Positions 45,674-56,854 of a DNA stretch of 64,000 nucleotides are shown here, in pieces; positions within the stretch are counted from its first letter, which is position 1, and the number at the start of each line of letters is the position of its first letter. A model generated the notes under the pieces. The model searched no databases and was not told the DNA's origin. It saw only the letters and a program-made list of their open reading frames with translations. Location of the stretch: the NCBI RefSeq assembly GCF_000516985.1, contig NW_006917092.1:2310619-2374618 (forward strand). The letters are read 5' to 3'. Position numbers and translations under genes: made by a program. This stretch comes from Pestalotiopsis fici W106-1 (lineage: Eukaryota; Ascomycota; Sordariomycetes; Amphisphaeriales; Sporocadaceae).

Positions 45674-46735
45674 GTGTCGACTCCCCGTCCTTCCCATACT
45701 CCTAGGACTATAGTACAGATTAGTGTAGTAGCACGTCGGGCCCATCGGCTTTCGAGCCGATCGAGATTTTTGGTTCCTGTCATCAAAACACCGGTGTAAG
45801 TAAGTAGTGTAAGCAGTACCATCTAGTAGGTATGGGAAAGTAGAAGCGCCCCTTTGACCCAAGAGTGAGTACATAGTCAAGAAAAGAGAAGGAGGGAAAA
45901 AAAAAAAGGTCAAATCTGCCGTTGGTGCGAGGCCCCCCGAAATCTCTAATGAAAACGGCGGTCACGTTACCACGTCCGTGACACGCTATAGTCGCTATTT
46001 TCTACTCGCGCCAAGCAACCGTTGGACATTCCAACATACGCCAACGCGAACCTAATGCAAAGAGTCGAATGATGAACTACACTTGTTTTTTTCCCCTTCT
46101 CTATCTCTTTCCTCTTCTCCATAGGAGCGCCTATATGGTACATAGGGGAAGGGGAAGGAGGTGAGGGGGGAGGTTCATCTTTTTTTTTTCTTGCCAGTCG
46201 TTCTAGAAGGATTAGAGAAACGCCGCAAAAATCTTGTTTTAATGCAGAGAAGCAATTAGGCGCTGATCATTTTTCTTTGGTCCTAGTAATTCCCGTCTCC
46301 ATTTATTCTTCATGCAAGACTTCGGGGCTTCAAAATGGGGGAGGGGAACCAAGTAAGTCACCAAGGGGGGAAGAGAGAGAGAGAGACCACATAACCACAA
46401 AAACTCGCGTCTCTGTATAGAAAATGGTATGGTGTCCGTTGTGGGCGGCGCACGAACTGCAGACGACGCTTATCCTATTTCCTTCTTGCACCTCGGATTC
46501 AACAACTGTGCGTGCGTAGTTTCTTGTACTTGATGTTTCCGAGGCGAAGAAAAAAGGCTGATCGTGTCTGTCTTTGACCCCCCCGGTTGAGCTACCTGAG
46601 GGCACGGCCATCAAGGCCATGTTTAGCTCTCATCGGCTGTGGCTAGTTCCAATAAAATTTCTCTTCTTCTTCTTCTTCAATGGTATATACAAGAGGTACG
46701 TACTCTTTTTCATTTTGTCTCTCTCGATTGCAGGT

Positions 46736-46758
46736 AAAAAAAAAAAAAAAAAAAAAAA
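46736..46758 (+). repeat. A homopolymer, 23 nt
   Basis: An uninterrupted run of 23 A directly follows CAGGT. It could be simple repeat expansion or an old insertion tail; no target-site duplication was noted. Confidence 0.85.
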
Positions 46759-49700
46759 GAATACAGAGATTGGTCAAGTGCGCAGGGACATGGCCGTTCG
46801 GCACGGAGCGAACAAAGTCGATCATCATGAAACCAATCTACTCTCATTCGCTTGGACTGCCCGGATTGACCCTCCAAGTCTTTTGCTTGCCGCAGAATGC
46901 GGGTATACCAATGACTCGTGACTTGATATCACGAGCTCTGTGAGTACGCATGTCTTGTATCTTTGTTCGACTACATCCACATGTCGTTGCGTTTTCTCTT
47001 AAACCCGGATTGCTCCGTAAGATGGCGATGGGGCATTTGTTACAAGTCTTTCTACTTGGGGTTCTCCGAAAGGATGAAATCATCATGTTACAGCATTGAA
47101 ATGCGCCTATCCCCGTTCCCTATGGCCATGACCTGCCTCTGCTACTTCAGTCTCTATTATAGTCACGACAAGCACTCATTTCCAAACCACATCTGGGTAT
47201 TGAATATTGCCACTTTGACGCTAGATAATAATATTACTCCGCATTTTCTAAATCCGATCCGATTTCTCAAGCAACTATAATGAGATTCGTCCCTCCCTAG
47301 ACTTTCTAGTCCAGTGCTCCAGGCTGATTAGGTAGGCTGGGCAACTGGGCTAGGAAACGTAAGTATCAGGCGATTTTGTCCTTGACAAAGCACTTGAGAA
47401 TCCACTGGATGGGCGATTTTACCTCTTAGTTCCAACGTCGAAATGTGTACACAGTATGCCGCCAACAATTCCCCTTTCCCCCTTCTCCCTCTCTCTCCCT
47501 TCTTTCTCTGTCTAAAACGTTGGACTTGCCACAATCCATTCTATAATCAGCAAGGTGAGCGCCCCCCTAAGGCCTCCTTTGGCCGGCCGAGAGCGGGCAC
47601 AGACCTGGAATTCTCTCGGGGCCGGTGTTTACTGCTTAGCAAGATATATATTTTTGGATTTTCATGTCCCCGTTCAGTACTCTCTGTATTATCCCCACAG
47701 GAGCCCGTCAGAGATTGTTTCGTGCATTGTACTATTGATCCAGTTTGAACGGGAATTCAGGCCCCCGAAGAGACAAGAGAGGCTATGATCACAGAACAGA
47801 CCCTTCGGGCGTTGGGCAAGAGTAAAGAGATCGTGATCTGGTTCATGGATCTTGTGCTAGTTAATTCAGTAGCGGCCTACAACCACCCCTGCTCGTCATA
47901 CGTTACCGCGAGGCAAATAAAAAATCATTATCCACACACAAGCCAGCAAGGAGCAGCAGCAGCATCGGCAGGGCAATGAGACAGGTACGTACGAAGTACG
48001 GTACTGGTAAGGCAGACACCCAACCAGACCGCTCTGACAAGGCTCCTCCTCCTCCTCTTCGGAAGCACGAATACAGCTGTCGATCTTTCAGCCCTAGCAC
48101 ACGAAGAATTGGTTCGCCCACTGTTGGCGGGCTGGGTCGAGTCAAGTAGGCTGAATGGGCAGCTCTCTTTTGTTTTCTCTTTTTTGCTTCACCGCAGCCC
48201 ACTTTGTTTGGCCCGTTTTCGTTCTTGTCTGGGCAGGCGACATGCAGGATGTGCGTCTTAGTACTATGCTGAGGTCAGCCACCCACGTTGGAACTATTGT
48301 AGACGTGACCCAGCCGGGCTGCCTTGTACAAAGTTAATTGTTGGGCATGATGGAACATGAAAGATGATACGTGTAAACGGGACGTGGTAGCACTTTTTGA
48401 CTCGTGACCCCCATGTTATGTGATGGCGCTACGGACAAGGTACGAAAAACAATAACACTACAAGTATATCTCTCTCTCTTTTTTTTTTTAAGGTTTCGGC
48501 GAGATATCAATGACCTGGTTCCAAAGTCCCACTCACAGTCTACATAGTATACTGTGTAGTCTGTTCCCAGCATTGATTTGGAAATTAGAAGGTTTGCTTC
48601 TGATTGAGCGCTCGACCTGTAGGCGATGATCCAGTTTGTCCCAAGATGATGACACCAAAGGGCACGGTTTCTGCCTATTCAACAATCCGCTTATCTGCTC
48701 GCTTGCAGATTGTTGATTTGGATTCTTTCTCCTTTTGTATTGCCCTGCAGTATTGAAACCCCCTCCTAGGACCCCATGGCAGGATGACAGCCCCTGAGAG
48801 AGAAAGACAAGTCCCTCCCCCCCGCAACTTGTTGGGTTACATTAGTCTAGAATGTGCGTAGCGGGAGAAGTTTGACAATTGGGCGAAGCGGACTGTCATC
48901 TTCCAGGTGTAAGGATTCATTCGCCTTGACCCTTACACCTCTAGTAGAGGCCCTGCCACTTGTCTTGTCTCCCAAGGGCCGCTGTAGACTGCATAGGCCC
49001 TCTAGTTAGGCAACGGCAAGGCCACTTGGATCCTTTTTGATCTCCTTCCACTACGCCCACCCAGGCTGCGCTTTATTTGCTTTGTCACTGTTCCACAAAA
49101 TAACTGGCACTCCCTCGGCTAGTCAATGTCAGGGTTTAGGCAATGGGGGGGAGACGCGAGTACCGAAACCTTGGACTATTATGTACGTAGCAACTACGGG
49201 TAGCAGCAAGTAGTTTGAGAATGTCTATTTTGTCACAGGTGAGGTCAAGGCAGAGAGTGAGTCCGGCCGAAGTCATCTCAAGGTGGGCAAGATCTCTTCC
49301 CCTCTCGCCGCACTCCCATGATTTGAAGTGCCCTTTCAGCGCCGAGACACGGACAAGTCCGCAAAAAAGAACAACAGCTGCGTAAGTTTCTTGGTTTCGC
49401 GATGGCTGCAGCTAGTCGCATTCGAAACATTAGAAAGAGAAAGAGAGAGAGAGGCCCAATGACTGCATGTAACCTTGGCAGCACTACTACTGACTACCCA
49501 GTCCATCCGCAAACCAGAAGGCAGATCCCGAGAAGGTACAATCCCCCAAAGGGCCTCCCAGGGGGGGTCTGAGCGCGCAGAAAGATGCGTAGGTATATCG
49601 AGGAGGGGGGACTGGACAGTATTTCGAGACACAACAGTAAGCTGATGGTCAAAAGAGGCCGAGAGCATGAGCGAGCGGAGCGCCGTTTGCCTGTCGTTTT

Positions 49701-51291
49701 CGTTTGAGAGGGAGGGGATGCTCCGCCAAGTATTCTAAACTACACTGTCTCTCTTCTTTTGCTCCTCTTTCACGGCCAAGATGAGTAAGGTAGATCTCCC
49801 ATCATCGTCATCACGGGCTTTTTTGGACCATCGCCCAAGGGAAGTACGGTGAGGCAAAGCCATTCATATCACATTTTTACCTCCCTGCTGAAATAGTCAC
49901 ATGGGCGAAAAGCACCTCTGAAGATCTGCGTGCTGTGCTTTTACTTGCCTTACCTTGGCTGTGCCTAGTCACCACTGCCGAACCAATTGGCAGAGGAGCT
50001 CACGAATATTGACTTTTCTATACAATGCAAAAATGTGAAAACCTGCAGATGCCTATGGAGTTGTTCTTGCCGCCGTGTCAAATGTGATCACCATTTGGAA
50101 TGTTTTTCTTGTCGTTTCTCCCCGGATCCCTGTTCTCAGGAGCACCTGAACGAAGCGGCGGCAGTCAACTATCGACGGGGGCTAGAACATGGACAACGGG
50201 CGAGAACACACTCTGTACTTTAAAAACATCCAAATACGGTCTGTTGATCTGAGTCTGTGGTTTTCACATGTATGGCGCCTCGGTATCTTGATGATCTGAT
50301 ATCATCTCGTCCAGAATCATGATGTGAGGCGGCCGCTGAAGTAGACGCTATACCCACGCCTCCTGGTAGGTGCTCGACAGCAAGGCAGAAACACTGGGAG
50401 CTTTTAAGCAGGGCTGTCCTCATAGTTATGAGCGACTATTGGGGGTCTGAGGATGGGCTATCGAAAATCCTCAGAGACCATATGTGGAACGTCTTTCAAT
50501 GCAGGCGTTGTGTCCATCACTGCGATACAAGGGACGGGTTGAACTCGAGGTCACTCCATGACGTGGCAGGTATTTTGACATTTCAAAGCAAAGTAGAAGG
50601 CCACATTTTGCCGCAAGTGACGTTTTCCTGGGTCTGCAACATCTCTCTCTCTCGCTCGTTGATGCTGTCAGTGCCGCCTTACAATATTGTTCGCGTGGCC
50701 TCAGGGCGCAATGTCACTAACTTTGTGGAACATATCAATCTGCTAGGCGATATATTGAATTCATTTTCTGAGTTTCCATAGCGTTGGCCAGCTAAAGGCA
50801 TTGATACCCCTCTTTACTACCATGAGTGTTCTCAGAGCAACAGCATTTGAGTTGGCACACTCACAAGTCGGGTATTCGAAGTCATCAGTAAGATGATCGA
50901 TAGACGAACTGCTGGTATGGTGGATAGGCTTTCAACTCACCATTGAATGGAAATCAAATGGTATCCAGCAACAAGAAGGCAGCTGGAGTAGAAGCCAAAG
51001 GCCCGGTGACTGGCCAGGGGTTATAATTTAAAGATCCTGAAGCTATCACAGCAAACTGCTTCATTAGCCATATGATGATGGGTCGTGAAACAATTCAGTA
51101 ATGTCTGTTGTTTGGTCGACATTGCGCGATCCCATCACATTTCAATGTCTTGGGGATTTTCTTGCTCTTTCCCTATAATCTATTTCCAATTGTTCTTTGA
51201 ATGTGGATTGGAAATGGATAATTGCAGTCACTACTAAATAAATCAAGTTACAAGAGTACTGGTAGCGCCAGAGTAATAAATAACAAAGACG

Positions 51292-51320
51292 AAAAAAAAA
51301 AAAAAACAAAAAAAAAAAAA
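51292..51320 (+). repeat. A-rich tract (15 A, C, 13 A)
   Basis: Two A runs separated by a single C, about 600 nt upstream of the RIM2-type start and just before CACCATGG. A poly(dA) tract of this kind often excludes nucleosomes in fungal promoters. Confidence 0.8.
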
Positions 51321-51918
51321 CACCATGGTGAAATTAGCATATGATTCATCACGGGAAGAAGAAGCACAGATCTATTCCATGGAGAAATTGATGAGGTTAT
51401 TCACAAAAAATTGCACAAGATGTTTATGCACAAAGCCGGATTTGGCTGCTTGGCTCCCGTCCCGGACACGGCCCCACATTAAATTCGTTAATTGGCACAC
51501 ACGCAGCTGCCAGCCAAGTCAGTCGACGCGGACCCATGCCATCATAGCGGCGCGCCGGGTCATTGAAGAAAAAAAAAGTTTCGATACTGGCTGGCTTCTC
51601 AACCATCGAATGGAGGACCCCTAGATTCTTCTTGCGAATACTAATCATCGAGCTCGAGATTGCCATTTCCATTCGATTTTCACCGGTCGCCGACTACTGA
51701 GACGCACAACAGTCTTTTTTTATTTATTGCTAGACCCGCACCGCAAGAAAGAAGCCCTTCTCACAAGACACAAGATACCCGACCAAGCCCTTCACTGCGA
51801 CATACACGTATGGGCTGCAGATAAGACAACAAACACCGAGCTTTGATAAACACCTTGTCTTGCGACTGCGACTTATCTGGCTGGTCTGGACGGTTCAGTC
51901 CCCCCAGAAGTTCTCAAG

Positions 51919-53214
51919 ATGGCGTCCTCCAATGAGCACCGCGAAGGTCTCTCGATAGCATCGAAGCAAGACCCATTGCCACAATCCCGCGAGCTTGGTG
52001 CTGTCATGCCAGCGCCGACAGCCAAGGCATCACCATTCGCAAAATCATGGCCACACTTGGTAGCAGGAGGGTATGTGCTGAGTTTTATTCCCTTGCTTGG
52101 ATATCCAATCCCCTTTGAGAATCCATTGATTATTGGTCGCATTCAAGACAGCCAGTGCTAACCATTCGGGTCACCAACAGCATCGGAGGCACAACGGCAG
52201 CCGTCCTGACCGCCCCTCTCGACGTTCTCAAGACTCGTCTCCAATCCGATTTTTACCAGGCGCAGCTGCGCGCCACGCGCGAGGCCCTGGGCCACCAACG
52301 GCTCGGACCCTTGCGCTCCATCACCTACCACACGGCTGAGACGGTGCAGATCCTGCGCGACGTGCACCGGCTCGAGGGCACGCGGGCGCTCTTCAAGGGC
52401 CTGGGACCGAATCTAGTGGGCGTGGTACCGGCGCGCGCCATCAACTTTTACGTCTACGGCACGGGCAAGCGGGCCTACTCGGCGTGGACGGGCCTCGACG
52501 CCACCAACCCCGTGGTGCACTTGACGAGCGCCGTGACGGCGGGCATCGTGACGGGCACGGCGACCAACCCCATCTGGCTGGTCAAGACGCGGTTGCAGCT
52601 CGACAAGAATAACGCCGAGCGCCGCGGCGATGTCTCGACCCGCCGCTATCGCAACAGCTGGGACTGTATCCGTCAGGTCATGCGCAATGAAGGACCTACG
52701 GGCTTCTTCAAGGGCCTCAGTGCCAGCTACCTTGGTGTCTCTGAGAGTACGCTGCAGTGGGTACTGTACGAGGAGATCAAGTCCAAGCTCAAGCTACGCG
52801 AGGAGAGGCTGGTCCAGAGTGGTCGCGAGAGGACGTGGTGGGATCACACGGTCGCGTGGACGGGCAACTTTATGGGAGCTGGTGCCGCCAAGGGATTGGC
52901 TTCGGTTTTGACATATCCCCATGAGGTGAGTTTCGTCATGTCCCTTTGTGGCTGAAGTTAGAATGGAGCAGTATGGCTGACATGGCATTTCTTAAAAATA
53001 GGTCGCAAGAACACGATTAAGACAAGCACCAATGGCCGACGGCAAGCCAAAGTACTCTGGCCTCGTCCACTGCTTCAAGTTGGTCTGGAAGGAAGAGGGC
53101 TTCATTGGCCTGTACGGTGGCCTGACTCCTCACCTCATGAGAACCATTCCCTCGGCCGCCATCATGTTTGGCATGTACGAGGGCATCCTAAAGCTTTTCA
53201 ACACAAAGGCCTAA
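51919..53214 (+). CDS. RIM2: Mitochondrial pyrimidine nucleotide carrier, Rim2 type (SLC25A33/36)
   Basis: Exons 51919..52070, 52181..52925 and 53002..53214 give 369 aa. Rim2-type carriers exchange pyrimidine nucleotides across the inner mitochondrial membrane to supply mtDNA and RNA synthesis. Three mitochondrial carrier repeats are visible, each with the P-x-[DE]-x-x-[KR] signature or a close variant: PLDVLKTRLQSDFYQAQLRA, PIWLVKTRLQLDKNNAE and, across the last intron, PHEVARTRLRQAPMADGKP. Family-specific features are WPHLVAGGIGGTTAAVLTAP at the start of helix 1, the longer first matrix loop (HQRLGPLRSITYHTAETVQI), and YLGVSESTLQWVLYEEIKSK. The second signature has Trp in place of the acidic residue, as in the family. 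Intron 1 has a TGCTAAC branch point. Confidence 0.93.
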
Positions 53215-54207
53215 GTGTCTTGGAATCGATCGATGACAACCACTATCTACCAAACACATTTTGTCGATCCTGGCATCATTGGACATTTTCTTCCATCAGC
53301 TAAGAAAGATCACACGGCATTCCTCCCTGTACTATATCTCGACTTTTCCACCCAAACAGCAAGCACATTCCCTTTACGCATCGAGAGGCCGATCTCGTTT
53401 AGCGTTTCCTTGGGGACATTTGTTTCTTCTCAGCATATAAACTCCCGTCTCTCTCCCCCATTTTGTACTACAACAAAACTACATTTGTATCAACACAGGC
53501 GCATGGCAATAGATAAAAAGAGACGGGGGGGACGACACGGATGGTCATGAAACTACTCAACTTCTAATCTTGGCATACAACGGCGTTTTGAGGGGTCAAC
53601 GGCAGCAGCAAAAAAGAATCACATTCAAGGGGACCAGGCATCATTTCTTGGGAGTGAGCATATTGCAGTACAGCTCTCCCTTCGGTCTTATGTAGGAGTA
53701 TGACACGCGATGGGGGTATATAGTGCATCTCTACACTCCACGCAATCTAAAGTCACGCTCGAGCTAGTCCCGAGGCTGGACTGGACTCATAGCGGACAGC
53801 TCACGAGCAGTGTATATTTTGTGTACACAATAGAGCAAGAAGAAGAAGAAAATTCAATTGAACATGGCTATGACGCCGGAAAACAAAAAGGACACGAGAA
53901 TACCATGCATCGAAAAGCACAAAAGACAGCCTAGGAGAGAATCGCTGTCCCTCTTTGGTTTCGTGACCCATCATCCATCATTATCAGGCCCCTTTTCCCC
54001 ATCTTGACCAGTCAATAGCAAACCAGGACCACCTGTCTGTTGTCGTTGTTCATTCATGTTGGCTCATACAGTAGACACGCTCTCCCAGTCTCCCTTGGTG
54101 GTCTGCATACCACTCAGCTGGGCTGCCGGCGAGTGCGATCTCGGGGGTTTCTTGCGCAGCTTTCGTGTTGCGCGGCCGCTGGTGGACCATGAGTCGAATA
54201 AGCGCAG
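53215..54207. other. RIM2/SNX3 convergent intergenic region
   Basis: This spacer of about 1 kb lies between converging 3' ends. A plus frame at 53215-53550 directly after the RIM2 stop has no recognised motif. An AAGAAGAAGAAG stretch lies at about 53837-53851. No gene is supported. Confidence 0.4.
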
Positions 54208-55046
54208 TCACCAAGCGTTACGATCCCAGTTTGGGTCTATCCACAGAGATACAAAACCGTTAGTCATCTGGAAAGTAGGCGTTTTCCCTCCTCAAACCCC
54301 CAACCCCTTCTTCAATATTGGGAAATGTGTGGAAAACTCACCCTGAACAAAAGCAGCCAGGACCTTGCTGCCCGTCTGCAAGAGGGGATGTCCCACGACA
54401 ATCTTGAGGAACTTTTCCAGACCCTGGCGGCGGTTCTCAATCACGTCGTCGCTGAAGCGGTTGGTAAAGACCTTGCCGGGCAGGGGCGGGATGGTGACGC
54501 GGGCGCTCTCGCGCTCGAGTATGTCGCGAAAGTACTCAAAGTCGCTGTAGCGGCGGCGCACCGTCGATTGCCGCAGCTTGAACGAGGGGATGTTGGTCCG
54601 GCAGAGGATCTCATAGTCCGTATACATGTTGCGGCCCATGCCGTGGGTTCGCGGGTTGCGCACCTAAGAAGAGCGCGGTCTTGTTAGCATTGTGTTTTTT
54701 TTTTCCTTCTCTTCTCCTCCTTTGTATGCTTGAATTTTTTTTTTTTCGCGCGGCGCATTGAGTGGCATGACCGCCATGTCCTGATAGACACCTCCCATGT
54801 ATTCCCTAAATCTCGGCCTCGTTTTCGTTTTTCTTGTTTGACAAGTAATCTCTGGGACCGCGTGCTTGCGCTTTGGGGGTGCATGGATGTATATCTTACC
54901 TCGATCTCGAGAAAGTTCTCGGGCGGGCCGTAGATCTCCTCAAACGACTGCTGCCGTGTGTCGGGCATAGACTGGATAATGGGTCGCGACATGCTGGCCA
55001 TACCCCGCGGCGATGCCGGCGACTGTGGTGTTTGTTGTGAAGTCAT
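54208..55046 (-). CDS. SNX3: Sorting nexin Snx3/Grd19 (PX domain, retromer cargo adaptor)
   Basis: Exons 54900..55046, 54342..54663 and 54208..54236 give 165 aa. Snx3/Grd19 binds PtdIns3P on early endosomes and helps retromer retrieve cargo to the Golgi. The N-terminus ([20 protein letters not shown]) is characteristic of the family. The PX domain follows: [40 protein letters not shown] (the RRYSDF lipid-binding motif), [17 protein letters not shown] (PxxP loop) and [20 protein letters not shown]. The last 29-nt exon encodes DPNWDRNAW, the usual Grd19 C-terminus; without it the frame would read into a spurious tail. The yeast orthologue is SNX3/GRD19. Confidence 0.95.
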
Positions 55047-56854
55047 GGTGGCGCAAAGGAAAGAAAGGAAAGAAAAAAAACAAGGAGGAGAGGTCGGAGA
55101 GGTGATGCCCGTTTTCGCGCGGTTGGCGGCGCCGTGAATTGCTATCGGAGGATGGTGGGGTTCTCGACCGGGTGGGTTTGGAGGGGCTTTGAGTCGGCGC
55201 TGATGACAGGAGTTGTGGCTGAATTTTTGGGTTCCTGGCTCTTGTCGCCTGGTATATTATTTGTCGCGTACAGATCCTCTTTTTCTGTCTCTGGTCGCGT
55301 GAGAGGTCTCAACTGGGATTGTTTTGTGTTGCTGGAGGGGGACCCTTGGAACTTTATGAGTGATGGATGAGAGCTTTTGGGCGGTGGTCTGTCTCTGCTT
55401 GTTCGGTTGCGCAAGAAGTGGGTTAAACTATTTGTTTGGCCCCGTCCAGAGCCAGATTGATTACACTAGAGGTACCTACGGAATACCTAGTACGTAACTA
55501 GGTTTGTACGTACGCATAAGAGTTAAAAGATGCAAGTCCCCGCGAAAAGTTGGTTGACACTGAGGGGAAGAATAGGATGGATCGCTAAGAAATATTGACA
55601 AAAGTCGACATTATTCATTTAGAAAGGTTAGATCGTCACGATTCATGCATATCAGGGGACTTCTTTCGGTCTCCTCACAAACGTTTATACACGCTTCACT
55701 TTTTGTCTCGATTGCTTCGTACGAGAGTTATTCACTCTCAAAAACATTCATTCACTTCACACATTCAAATCAATGAATAATGGAACTCAGTGAAAGCAAA
55801 TCTATTACTGATTGCTGTGGCCAAATTCTGCCAAATGCTTCCCAATCCAGGGGCCGGGGACCGCCGATAGCTATGCAAAGATGCGTACCAGACTGTTCTT
55901 CTCCCAAAGACGACACTCCTTTCCTCTTGAACAAGCTCGCAAACCATGGAAAAACAAGGCATTTCCCCCCTTTCCGCCTAAAGAAACCGCAAATTCATAG
56001 AGAGCATCGTAGGTCAGAGACTTACGGGAGCAAGCGTCATGCTGCTAGCTCGCTCTTCTTTCCTCACCCCGGTAACCACGCGTCAACAATCTCATGCATG
56101 GAATACCCGTCCATCATCCTCCTCCTCCTCCTCCTCCTCTTATCCTTCTCTTTCTCTCATCCTTCTCCTGGTCTCGTCCATCCTCTGTCCAATCTATTGT
56201 CGTCCATGTTTTCGTCCATTTCCCACCACTGCGAATCCAAAGCTGTCTCGTAACAGCTGATATCCATCAGAGCCTTGCTACTCTGTCTTGTGCTCCTCAT
56301 CATTGCTGTGCAGGCCCAGATTTCCCGTTTCGTGTACTTGGGTACTATCCGGCCTCACACTCAACGTTGCAATGTTGCCAACCCCAAAGTCGTTCTGAAT
56401 GACCAAAGTGTCATCAGAAGACAGTGAAAGCCGAAAGTCGAAAGAAGGTGTATCGTAAAAGAAAAAGTGAAAAGAAGTAATGCCAGCGCGAAATTAGTGA
56501 AGAGAAAGTGTGTGCGAACCAGTTCTCCTCAGTACATGCCAAAGTGGGCAATATCAGGCATCGCAATGACGGCGAGGCAAAGACAAAAAGGCAACAAGAT
56601 TGTGATGCCTTGTCAAATGAAAAACAGGCCGGTAAGATCGCAACGAAAACAAAGAAAAAAAGAACATGGCAATCTCTCCGAAAGAATAGTCGGTGATTTG
56701 TCGTTGTCTGCTGATTGCCACCATGTTTGCACATGTGTGTGTGTAAGACTTGGTCGACTGACGTGCAAACAAGATCGTCGATAGGTTTGACGCCCTTTCA
56801 GTCAACAACAGCGTGCGACTGATAGACAGACACGATGCAGGATGAACCCAAATC
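55047..56854. other. Intergenic region, SNX3 promoter / RRM gene 3' end
   Basis: This 1.8-kb spacer lies between two minus-strand genes. It contains a (TCC)n tract at 56117-56140 and other pyrimidine-rich stretches (plus strand). No coding feature was recognised. Confidence 0.4.
56117..56140. repeat. (TCC)n microsatellite
   Basis: About seven tandem TCC units in the spacer upstream of SNX3, within a wider pyrimidine-rich stretch. Seen directly. Confidence 0.85.

Larger units (their letters stand above)
42284..51918. other. 9.6-kb gene-poor interval between Zn2Cys6 gene and RIM2-type carrier
   Basis: No gene can be supported over 9635 nt between two divergent genes. The longest frames are 95-120 codons and have no domain or plausible splice partners. 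The interval is rich in simple repeats: TGAG at 44623-44644, CT at 45656-45673, a GA tract near 46372-46386, A runs at 46736-46758 and 51292-51320, many C or T runs, and GTAC/TACGTAC steps. A 27-codon ORF (44395-44478) has good start context. It could be long regulatory or leader sequence, non-coding RNA, or eroded repeats. Confidence 0.5.

Noticed and set aside
50428..50781. 117-codon plus-strand frame in the gene-poor interval
   Set aside because: No domain, no initiation context of note and no splice continuation.
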